A stretch of DNA of 64,000 bases from Monocercomonoides exilis (taxonomy: Eukaryota > Preaxostyla > Oxymonadida > Polymastigidae): assembly GCA_001643675.2 (NCBI GenBank), contig LSRY02000005.1, positions 1,118,501 to 1,182,500 of the forward strand. Direction: 5' to 3'. This document shows, piece by piece, positions 55,524 to 64,000 of this stretch (positions are counted from its first letter, which is position 1; each line of letters begins with the position of its first letter). The position numbers and the translations under genes were made by a program. The notes under the pieces are model-generated. The model made no database searches, was not told where the DNA came from, and worked only from the letters and a program-made list of their open reading frames with translations.

Positions 55524-57593
55524 TTCATAAAACCTGAATTATATTTTATGATAGTGCACAAATTATTTTCTATTCCTTCCAAGAAATATGAAAAACGATC
55601 AACGAATAGAAAAATATTATTTATTATATCTGAGATCGAAAAACGAATGAATAATTACAAAAGAACAAAAGCTTCACTCTCTCAAAAAATTGTTTCATAT
55701 ATAATTCTAAAAAATCATTTGCATTTTTCTGATAACTGCAGGCAATTGGATGATAATTTCAAAAAAGAAATTTCATAGTTTCAATCTATAAATTTAATTG
55801 TGACTCATTGAAATTTTGTTGAAAATCAGAAGCTTATAATACTATTATGTCACGCACTTGTGAATGAAATGGAAACGAAAGAAAAAACAAAATTAAATTG
55901 TTTGCTTTCAAACATTAAAATTTCGTGTTATTTTTGACCTATTTCATTATTCGAGATATTATTATTCTGAGAACACAAAAAAGAATCACTCATTTGAACA
56001 TATTTATTATTCAAAAAGCTATTCATGGTTTAATATTGGAGATTTTCTAGAATATGTGTTAATTTTTAGAACATATATGATGAGCGAGCTTTTGATTTGA
56101 ATTTTTTAGCGAATGATACACATGACAATAATTATCTTTATTGAAAAAATAATAAACGGAACTTCTTTAACAGTAACCAATTATGTTTTCGAGATTATTT
56201 TTTCCATCATTTATATCTAATGAAAAAAAATTTTTTTTGTTCTATTTTTTCATTTTAAGATTTTTCTGATGAGAGAAACAAATAGAGAATTATGAAGCAC
56301 AAGAGTCGAAAGTCACACCACTGATTCGTTTGAAGTCAATAAAGTTACATAGGCTCAAAATTTTTCGAATAAAAGAGGCTCAAATTAATCGGAACCAAAA
56401 AATAAATCGAGTCCAAAAATTTCAGGATCCTCGAGCACTTTCAAGTGGAAAAAAAAATAATAGGAAACCTTCAAAACATTAGAATATTCAATTTTCGAGA
56501 ATGTTTTTTGATTTTGGTTTTTTGTGCAACGATTTGGTATTTTTTGTTTTAATTTTAAGATCAAAGATTTGCTCTTATTTCAACAAGCTTTTTGTTCAAA
56601 TTATTTTGAATATTCTTCTTATTACTGAACCTGGTTTTTAAATGCTTTTGGTTATTTTTTGTTATTGAACACTTCTTTTTTTATTATTTTTTGCATTTAA
56701 CAATATTTGATCCTTCTATTTGAAAAGTTGCAAATGTTTAATAACCGGGCTAAATAAAACTGAACCGCATTAGATAATTTTTGGTGATAGATCAATCATA
56801 TTTCTCCAGAATACACTTTTTTTTAACATCAAATAGGTTTATGATTTTTATTTGCGATATGATAAAGTTTGATTTTGTTTGAATTCATTTCTGTATGAAA
56901 ATTTCAAAAAAGTTTGATTCAATTTTGTAAAAGATGAATCGTCAATGAATGAAGCCATTGGAGAAGTGAATTGATTCTGAGTGCTGGGTTTGAAAGTTGT
57001 TTTTGTTAGTTAATGATTCAGCAAAAATAAATGTTCAAACTTTTTCTGATTGAGTAAATATTATGTTTATTCTTTGAAAATAGTTATTACGAATTGATAG
57101 AAAAGTGCTCACGATTTTTTTCAGTGTTTTGTTCACTTCATTATTCGAATTTGAAAGTTAAACATCTCTAAGCAATTATTTCCTCTGATAATGAATAATA
57201 AGAAGTTACGAACTGTATTTATATTGGAAAAACATTTGTATTGGAGAATTTCAAAAGAAATATTACAACCTCCGTATTTTTGAATTATAAATTCTCTGTG
57301 TGATTTTTCTATTTTTAGATTTTATCATTTCTCAAACAATTTTTTATTTAATAAATACAATTTTTATTCTTTGAATAGAAATATTACGAATTATAAAAGA
57401 AGTATCAACAATTTCCACAATGTTTTATTCACCACATAACTCAAATTAAAAAGTTTTAACTTCGCAAGGTTAATTATTCTTTTGATTATAAACGAGAAAT
57501 AACGAATTGTATTTTGATTGGATTTTCATCTGCCTTTATATATTTTTTTAAAAATACGACATCCACCATATCAGTGAAATATTATTAATATGA
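55524..57593. other. 2.1-kb gene-free repeat-containing interval
   Basis: No supported gene; the ORF at 55548-55778 is chance-like. A segment near 56716 (CTATTTGAAAAGTTGCAAATG) is a diverged relative of the foldback arm at 57594. The 3' half contains two diverged tandem copies described separately. Confidence 0.6.
57060..57590 (+). repeat. Two diverged direct repeats, about 297 bp apart
   Basis: Unit 1 (about 57063-57300) and unit 2 (about 57358-57590) share landmarks in the same order: TTTATTCTTTGAA, ATTACGAATT, TTTCACT/TTCCACAATGTTTT, CAAATT/GAATTTGAAAGTT, and AATAACGAATTGTATTT versus AAGTTACGAACTGTATTT. Overall similarity is moderate. No coding capacity is seen. Confidence 0.5.
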
Positions 57594-57829
57594 GTAATTC
57601 TTTTTGAAAAGTCGCAAATGTTTAATATTCGAATAAATCAAAATTTTCATATTTTGCTCAAATGACTGTTTCCACTAACAAATCTTCTTAAGAATGTTTG
57701 AAATAGCATTATCCAGAAATAGATACTATATTAGCGAAGTCTGGTATATGTTAACATAAAATTGAGCAAAATATGAAAATTTTGATTTATTCGAATATTA
57801 AACATTTGCGACTTTTCAAAAAGAATTAC
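57594..57829. repeat. Perfect 68-bp inverted repeat (foldback / MITE-like)
   Basis: The left arm 57594-57661 and right arm 57762-57829 are exact reverse complements over 68 bp, beginning GTAATTCTTTTTGAAAAG and ending TTTTGCTCAA, with a 100-bp spacer. Perfect identity in such AT-rich DNA implies a recent element or ongoing hairpin-mediated conversion. Degraded relatives are at about 47703 and 56716. Confidence 0.85.
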
Positions 57830-57876
57830 CAATATAAATATTTTGCGAGATTTTTTAATCAAAAATTTCTTCATTT

Positions 57877-58143
57877 GGGTGAAAATCAAGACTTTCAAGC
57901 TTTTTTTGCGCAAAGCACTAAAAAGTTGCTTTAATCATATCTTAAATTCACTTTCTCTGATTTCAAAATAAATTTGATTTCCATATCCATTAATAGGCAT
58001 CGTTGAAATCAAAACATAAAGTTTCCCAATATTTCACGAATGTCAAAAAATTGACCCAATTTTATTGTGTTTTTTGATCTTAAAAAGTTAATAAAAAGTG
58101 CATAATTTTTCAATGAAAATACCAGAAGCAAAATATTTTGACC
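57877..58143 (+). repeat. Dispersed ~270-bp repeat, copy 3
   Basis: Same landmarks and orientation as the copies at 3216-3486 and 10818-11092, with more substitutions. It lies between the foldback and the transposase pseudogene. Confidence 0.8.
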
Positions 58144-58311
58144 ATTTTAATGAACAAATTTTTTTTTTAAATTCAAAAACAAACTGATTAATATATGCTT
58201 CTTGGCTTTCTGTTAAAAAATTGTGAAATTGAAAAATAAACGAATATATTCTTTTTGAATAAAAAAACAAAAATGTCTGTTCACAAATCCACTTTTTTCA
58301 AGAACTCGAGG

Positions 58312-58860
58312 CTAGACTTCGTTTTCTACGTGCATTATTGATCTTCTCATAACATGTGGTGATATTTCTTTTGATGCCTTCAATGAAGAAGCAATTGAAT
58401 GATCTTCTCCTTCCTATGTGAGCGAAGTTTCTTTAGCCTTTTCCTTCCATATGCTAAAGATGTTATCGATAGGATTTCGTTCCGGTGAATATGCTGCGTT
58501 GTGTAAAGCAAAATGCCCAGCTTCTCAAATAGTTTCATTCGTATGAACATGGTGACTCGAAGTATTATCCATCACAACAACGGATGAATCTTTATTCTTA
58601 ATAGTCATTTGAAACCTTTTCAAATATGATTAGAAAATATCATGATTGACAGACCCTCGAATCAGCTCAGCGTAGCTCATCCCATCGTGTGATATTGACG
58701 TTATTGCTGTCAAAGACTGAGTAATTGGAGGAAGTGGTTTAGGTTGCTTTTGTCTCTTTTTGGTTCAGTCATATCTTCTGATGCAATTGATATTCCATGA
58801 AGTTTTGTCCATGTGAAATATTCTCGTTCTATCCTTTTTATAGTGAAAAAACTGATTCAC
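58312..58860 (-). pseudogene. Tc1/mariner (IS630-type) DDE transposase pseudogene
   Basis: On the minus strand one frame reads TAITSISHDGMSYAELIRGS, then KDSSVVVMDNTSSHHVHTNE (second catalytic Asp in VVMDN), then FALHNAAYSPERNPIDNIFS (YSP..NPI...W signature with the third acidic position in this IS630 form) and IWKEKAKETS. In-frame stops interrupt it: one after VNHDIF, one before EAGHF, one before EGEDHS. Only the C-terminal half of a usual 300-350-residue transposase is evident; the stretch from 58700 to 58860 has frame changes. It lies just outside the left 355-bp inverted repeat at 59265, but ownership of that repeat is not shown. Confidence 0.8.
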
Positions 58861-59264
58861 AAAATTGATTCGTAATTATTCATTTTCTTCTGAATTTAAC
58901 ACAGAAAGCCTTATTGTTATTCTTTTAAAAGAAAATAAAGAAAATTATATTTGATCATAATTGGATTCAGAAAATATTAGGTGAACAGATATTTTTCCTT
59001 TTTAAAACACAGTCAGAGATAATTCTTTTTCAATTTGTCTCACATATGTCAGAGGATAAGTTTAAATTTTTCTCTCAAAATTATGTTGCAGATTTCATTG
59101 TTCACCTTTATTTTCTTTTTGGTCAAGTGGTAAAGAAATATCGATTCCGATTCGAAGCTTTACTAAATATTTCGATGTTGTAATTGGAGTTAATGTGCAT
59201 TGTTTTGTATAACAATATTCCGTTTTCTGCTAGCCATGAATCCTATATTATTCTGGTATTTTTT

Positions 59265-59619
59265 TGGCATAGGTGTATTTAAGGTACATTCCCAATACTT
59301 GGTTATTTTTTAAAACGTTGTGATAAATACAAAGCATATTTAATAATAAAACATTTGTATGGACTGGAATTTTGAGATTCATTTTGATCCTTGAGAAAAA
59401 TCAATTTTTAAAAATCACCCATAAAAATGAGTATTTTTTCAAAAAATAAATAAAACAAGATAATTATGAAATGTAAAGTGGATGAAAGGTCATTATTTAT
59501 TATATTGTCCTATTTTAATAATAAAAACATGAGAAATAAAACATAAAAAAAATAAATAAAAAAATATAATCAATATGATCAATCCCACAATTAAAATATT
59601 AATATCCAAAAAATAAGAA
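59265..59619 (+). repeat. Left 355-bp inverted repeat arm
   Basis: Reverse complement of 62548-62902 with very few differences (for example AATCCCACAA versus AATCCTACAA). Confidence 0.92.
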
Positions 59620-60164
59620 ATTAGTTTCTTTTGTCGTAAATTGAACCTCAGCTTGCGAACATAAGATAAATCAAATGGATAGAAGTTTTATAAAAGTGTG
59701 CACTGAGTGATTATTAACATTTCATTCAATTCTTTATTATATTTGATTATGATTTTAAAGCTGATTGTTTTTGTGCAGTTGGAGGTTATCAATGTTATGC
59801 CATGATGATCATGAAAAAAGACGCACCGACAAAGTGTATGAATCATTTTTTCTAAATTAAATTTATTTAATTATGTGTTCAGACTTTACAAGTTGAATTT
59901 CGAAATATTTCAGATGAATCATTGTTGAACGTTGAAAATGAAATAATAGCCAACGCTTTTGCTGTTTCATTTCAGAGGAGAAGGGAGAAGCATATTTGGC
60001 TGCGAAGAAAATTTGAGATAACATTTCGCATTTTTTTATTTGAAATTCTGCAGTCACTGAGAAAATGTTAAAGAAGATAGTTTTATTGATTCCTTCAACA
60101 GGCTATCTTTGATCAGTGAAATAATTAGATTCAAACATTTTATTTTATAAGGGCAGAACATTAA
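59620..60164. other. Non-coding interior of the inverted-repeat segment, left part
   Basis: AT-rich DNA with no supported exon. A short open stretch on the minus strand (59863-60057) has no recognised relative. It may represent upstream exons of the pseudogene that have decayed beyond recognition. Confidence 0.5.
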
Positions 60165-61993
60165 TCAAATTGCACAATAGGTGAAGTCAGCTCAAAGACT
60201 ACAAAAGGGAAATTGATGAAACTGGAGGATTGCGCAGATATGAAAATGGACAGTTGCGTTTTTGATGGGAGTTCAAAGGAAGGAAATGAAATGGGAGAAA
60301 GAGATGATGGGATTTGCAGATGGAATGGTTCAGTTGTTGATTTTTCGAAGAGTTCTGTGATGATGAAAGACACAACTATTTTGAGTTCACCCGATGGAGG
60401 AATAACTGTGAGTGGAGGAAATGTGATAATTGAAATGGGGTTATTTGAAAACAATAATTCCTCAATTGAAGGATATCCATCATTGAGAAGAAATATCATC
60501 TGTTCAGATTCAGGAACATTGAATGTGATGAGTTTGAAAGGAGGAGATGGAGTTTTGCCAAATTCATCTCTTTGGATGTTGAACAATGGGTGCAGTTTTG
60601 AAGGGATTGTCTCTGAGAGGGATTCATCATTCTTTATTCCAGTTCTGGAGAGCGTGGAAGCAAAGGAAGAGACAGATAGAATGAAGCTGATATTCAAAGG
60701 GATGCTTCTTGTTCCATGCAATCTGTCATTCTCAGTTGTGAAGAGGAAGGGAGAAGAGAAAGAGATTGAAAAGCACGATTTTGACTCAAATGGGTTTTTA
60801 TCCGAAAGAGAAATTGAAGGAAGTGTTGCAAAAGATCTCATCAGCAATTGTGGAAATGAAATCGAAGTGAGTGTGCATATTTTGTTTGGAAATGCAAAAT
60901 CTTTTTCATCAACAACTTCATTCATTCTGAAGAATGCAAGTGAAAAAAATACAAAAGATGATGAAATAATATCAGAAACAACAAAATTGGATGGGGTGTT
61001 ATTGACTTTATAATGAACGTTATTGTTTTATTAATTTTTGTTTGTTTGTTTGTTGTGGCAGTTGTTCTTTTGCGAAGGAAACTGTAAGAAGTTGAAATGA
61101 AAGTTTAGAAAGAGAGATTGTTAAATGAGCAGGTAATGGGAAAGAAAGAGAGGAGAAGTGAAGAGAGAGTGGAAAGCTTTGAGATGAGTGAGATGTCATC
61201 GACTTTGCTGGAACGGATGACGAGTCAGATTCCGTTATTGATCGAGGATGAAGAAAGCACATTAGAACAGCCAACAACAAGCAATGACGATGGCGATAAC
61301 AACAATGATGAGGAAGATGATGATGTAATTCTGAATGAAAATAATATTCCAGATTTGGAATCTCCATTGCCATTTTCTGAGAACGCTTCTGCTTCTGGAG
61401 CTTCACAATCACATTCATTCAATGTGATATCAGCAAAGAAGCCATTTCGAGAGATAAATTAAAATGACTTGAAAATATTGTATTCAGCGATTCATTCAGT
61501 GCAAGGGAATTTCACACTGGGAACAAGAGCAATGGATGTTGTTGATGGGAAGGAGGTGGTTATGGCAGTTGCAGAGCTGTTTGAGCATTTGATTTCAGTT
61601 GGAGACGAAAGGGAAGAAATGATGGGGAAACAATTATGCCCATATTCAATCTTTGTTGAGGAAGGAAATAATGAAATCTACGTTTTGTCAGAGGAATTAG
61701 AGGATGGCAAGCAGAAGGAAGAGATGAAACGATGGATGGCACCTGAAGCTGGAGAAGAGGATATGGAAAAAACAGTTGTTTTTACACTTGGACTGATTCT
61801 CCATGAAATGACAACTGGAGAAGTGCCATTGAGCGAGTGTGATGAAGAAGAAGCACAGGAGATGATGAGAGATGGAGTGCGACCGCTGACAGAAGGAATT
61901 GAAGGAGAGAAGCTGATTGAGGTGATGGAAAAGATGTGGGGAAACGTCACGGATGAATCACTTTCTTTGTGTGAAGTAATTCAATTGTTGTAG
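60165..61993 (+). pseudogene. Decayed beta-helix receptor with membrane helix and pseudokinase domain
   Basis: One frame (60165-61013) encodes the end of a surface ectodomain related to the protein at 41640-46394: both share a GGxxxV/LSGGxxxxxMxFxxN block, CxDxxxLxxxxxxGGDG, and a GxLxxPCNL motif. A frame change near 61013 then gives a membrane helix (MNVIVLLIFVCLFVVAVVLL), stops at about 61085 and 61106, a linker, another stop at 61460-61462, and a kinase-like C-lobe (61469-61993) with MKRWMAPEAG, TVVFTLGLILHEMTTGEVPL and a final helix CEVIQLL. The ATP-binding Gly loop and Lys, HRD and DFG motifs are all absent, so even the intact ancestor was probably a pseudokinase. Three stops plus one frame change argue that this copy is dead. 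Confidence 0.75.
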
Positions 61994-62547
61994 GAATTTT
62001 ATCAAATTCTTATGCTGACAGCAATTGATCGTTTTGGCAACTCATTTATTGAATAACTTTATGACAAATATTGGTTTTTCTTTTTCTTGTTGTTTAAATA
62101 ATAGTTTTGCTGATTGATTTTAATTATAAAGAAATTTAATTTTTATTACACCTTCAAAAACAAGCATGTAATAATCATCGTGTATTATATAACATTAATA
62201 GAATGAGAACATTTATTTTCATGACTTTTGAAAAATGAAATGAACATATAACGAAATGATTAAAAAAATTAAAAAAACAATTGCATAAAGTTCTATAAAC
62301 GAATAAATTGAGCCATTTTTTCATTTTAATATTAATAAGATATGCACATATTACAATACACATGAAACAAAATTGACCAAACATCACAAATAATCCATTT
62401 CCAACGATAACAATGAATTATTTATAAAAATCAACGATAAAAAGTTATATTAGTAATTATTCATTACACACTTTATTACAAAATACATACTTTATATTTC
62501 TTTGATAGTCATTTACGGGTGTTCATTGCACGATGAGAAAAAACAAA
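61994..62547. other. Non-coding interior of the inverted-repeat segment, right part
   Basis: AT-rich DNA downstream of the pseudokinase remnant; no gene or motif is supported. Confidence 0.6.
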
Positions 62548-62902
62548 TTCTTATTTTTTGGATATTAATATTTTAATTGTAGGATTGATCATATTGATTA
62601 TATTTTTTTATTTATTTTTTTTATGTTTTATTTCTCATGTTTTTATTATTAAAATAGGACAATATAATAAATAATGACCTTTCATCCACTTTACATTTCA
62701 TAATTATCTTGTTTTATTTATTTTTTGAAAAAATACTCATTTTTATGGGTGATTTTTAAAAATTGATTTTTCTCAAGGATCAAAATGAATCTCAAAATTC
62801 CAGTCCATACAAATGTTTTATTATTAAATATGCTTTGTATTTATCACAACGTTTTAAAAAATAACCAAGTATTGGGAATGTACCTTAAATACACCTATGC
62901 CA
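62548..62902 (-). repeat. Right 355-bp inverted repeat arm
   Basis: Reverse complement of 59265-59619. Confidence 0.92.
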
Positions 62903-62939
62903 TTTTTTTTCTTTCATCAAATGAAGCTGGTGTGAAAAA

Positions 62940-63418
62940 GTTTTACTTCTCATTTTCTTTTCTTCACTTTTTCATTTCTCAGCTCTTCTATTTTTCTTTG
63001 TCTTTCTTCTTTTTCTTTTTCCATCAAATATTCCTTCAATTTTATTGATTTGTGAAAGTCGAAACTCAACTGAATGAATGACTGGAAGAAAAATAGGACC
63101 ACCCAGATATTCTTCAAGGTTGTGTGTGGATTGTGCAACATCTTTTTTTTAATCCATTTTGTTCTTACAACAATAATCTGTATGAATTCCATTTTTCCAA
63201 GTCCCAAGCACAAAAGCAAGGTTTAATGTGTCAATAAAAATTAGTAAAAATGGAATGCTCAACTTTTTATTTCGGACTGACAGTACTGTCCCTAATGTTA
63301 TTTTTTTCAAATGATAAGAAAAATTGGTTGCTTCAGTTCTTGTCTGTTCTGATGATGAACAAACGTCAAAAAATACGCTTTCAAAGATAATTATCTTTTT
63401 TTCATTTTTGACAAGCAA
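62940..63418 (-). pseudogene. Possible coding remnant, unrecognised
   Basis: On the minus strand a frame reads VFFDVCSSSEQTRTEATNFS, then LSIPFLLIFIDTLNLAFVLG and, past a stop, AQSTHNLEEYLGGPIFLPVI and a Lys/Arg/Glu-rich end. The composition looks protein-like rather than random, but no family is recognised and at least two stops intervene. It is either a multi-exon gene of which I see parts or a decayed one. Confidence 0.25.
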
Positions 63419-63466
63419 TTTTTTTGTTCAAGCATTTTTCAAAATAAGCAAATCTTTAAAAGACTG

Positions 63467-63736
63467 ATGATGTTTTTATTCAATTTTCCCCTTTCAAAAA
63501 CTTATATTTATAACAACAAAAAATCACAAACTCAGAAGAAACAAATTTTAATGATTAAAAATCAATGGTGTTTGAAAAATTATGATTATAAAGCATATCA
63601 GAGATATCGTGCACAAATGAAAAAATTCAACATTCTGGAATTACACATATGGATGGAAAAACAGAACAAAAAAGATATAGCCAGAGGCAATTCTCACGAA
63701 GTGGTGTTTCAAACAGTAGCTGATATTTATAACTGA
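63467..63736 (+). CDS. Possible terminal exon, unknown product
   Basis: An open frame of 89 codons whose second half (NYDYKAYQRYRAQMKKFNIL, then ARGNSHEVVFQTVADIYN) has a balanced amino-acid composition unlike the chance ORFs around it. No start with supporting context and no recognised domain; it could be the last exon of a gene beginning in the AT-rich DNA to the left, or mobile-element debris. The last 260 bases of the window show nothing. Confidence 0.25.
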   Translation: MMFLFNFPLSKTYIYNNKKSQTQKKQILMIKNQWCLKNYDYKAYQRYRAQMKKFNILELHIWMEKQNKKDIARGNSHEVVFQTVADIYN

Positions 63737-64000
63737 AAAGAAAAATCTGGTAAAACAACAATGAACGAAACAAAAAAGCTTTGAATGCGCTCAAAAGCAC
63801 AATTAACATAAAACTATAAAGTTGAATACACAGAAGAATATTTGACTCATTATAATTGATTTGCAATAACAGAAAAGATGAAATGCAAATGTATGAATGA
63901 ATAAAAAAAAGTCAATATAAAGATACAAACATTTGAATTACAAGTATTGGCGATACTCAAACCACGCACAATACATTTTCTAATACAGACAAATTCATTT

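Larger units (their letters stand above)
59265..62902. mobile_element. 3.6-kb segment bounded by 355-bp inverted repeats
   Basis: The two arms are nearly identical in inverted orientation and enclose 2.9 kb that holds a decayed surface-receptor/pseudokinase gene. Outer ends read TGGCATAGGTGTATTTAAGG on both sides and are flanked by T runs, so a target duplication cannot be resolved. No transposase lies inside. It could be a non-autonomous DNA transposon that captured host sequence, or an inverted duplication of a smaller element on either side of the pseudogene. Confidence 0.6.

Noticed and set aside
60161-60925. Minus-strand ORF of 254 codons
   Set aside because: It is the antisense of the beta-helix ectodomain remnant on the plus strand, which has recognisable family motifs.
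1-64000. CRISPR arrays, bacterial promoters or terminators
   Set aside because: No regularly spaced repeats of that type; the spliced genes show this is nuclear eukaryotic DNA.

Overview
This window looks like nuclear DNA of an anaerobic protist, most likely an oxymonad-type metamonad (Preaxostyla). The reasons are: AT-rich intergenic DNA; intron-containing genes read with the standard code (no TAA/TAG reassignment is needed); a very large beta-helix surface protein of the kind amplified in oxymonads and some other metamonads; a bacterial-type nitroreductase; and a degenerate copy of a protein family that I associate, from memory only, with Monocercomonoides-like genomes. The assignment is an inference. 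No rRNA or tRNA was found to settle it.

Layout. 1-4213 is gene-poor and holds coding remnants, a transposon-like broken ORF, a dispersed repeat and a 58-nt T tract. 4214-7597 has an MFS transporter and an Arf-family GTPase, both on the minus strand. 8403-11843 is a degenerate DNA transposon with terminal inverted repeats (TIRs) and an 8-bp target duplication. 12093-12779 is a nitroreductase. 13413-20634 is a six-exon gene that I read as TPLATE of the TSET trafficking coat, swollen by Ser and Glu runs. 21151-25497 is a P4-ATPase flippase, divergent from a six-exon Arp3 (25668-27430). A four-exon NOG1 ribosome-assembly GTPase follows (27869-30795). On the minus strand come a PHO80-like cyclin (32409-33781), a CEP95-like NN-CH/coiled-coil protein (34077-39029), an eight-exon SLC35B-like nucleotide-sugar transporter that is invisible as a single long ORF (39737-41321), and a 1496-residue type I surface beta-helix protein (41640-46394). 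After a gene-free stretch carrying a TIR element (48109-48934) come two glycoside hydrolases, GH31 (49527-52259) and GH3 (52467-55523). From 55524 to the end the DNA is repeat-rich: diverged tandem repeats, a perfect foldback, a Tc1/mariner-type transposase pseudogene, and a 3.6-kb segment bounded by near-identical 355-bp inverted repeats that contains a dead receptor-like pseudokinase gene.

How the genes fit together. Flippase, Arf GTPase, TPLATE and Arp3 all belong to membrane traffic and actin-driven endocytosis. The sugar transporter supplies the Golgi, which would glycosylate the Asn-X-Ser/Thr-rich surface protein. GH31 and GH3 suggest glucan digestion by a gut-type phagotroph. This is the ordinary clustering of housekeeping genes in a eukaryote; I see no operon or co-regulated cassette.

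Two general patterns stand out. Most intron donors read GT[A/G/T]TG, and many genes are AT-rich at the 5' end and markedly GC-richer further 3', on both strands. Exon joins were deduced by hand from frame, GT..AG and family resemblance and have no transcript support.
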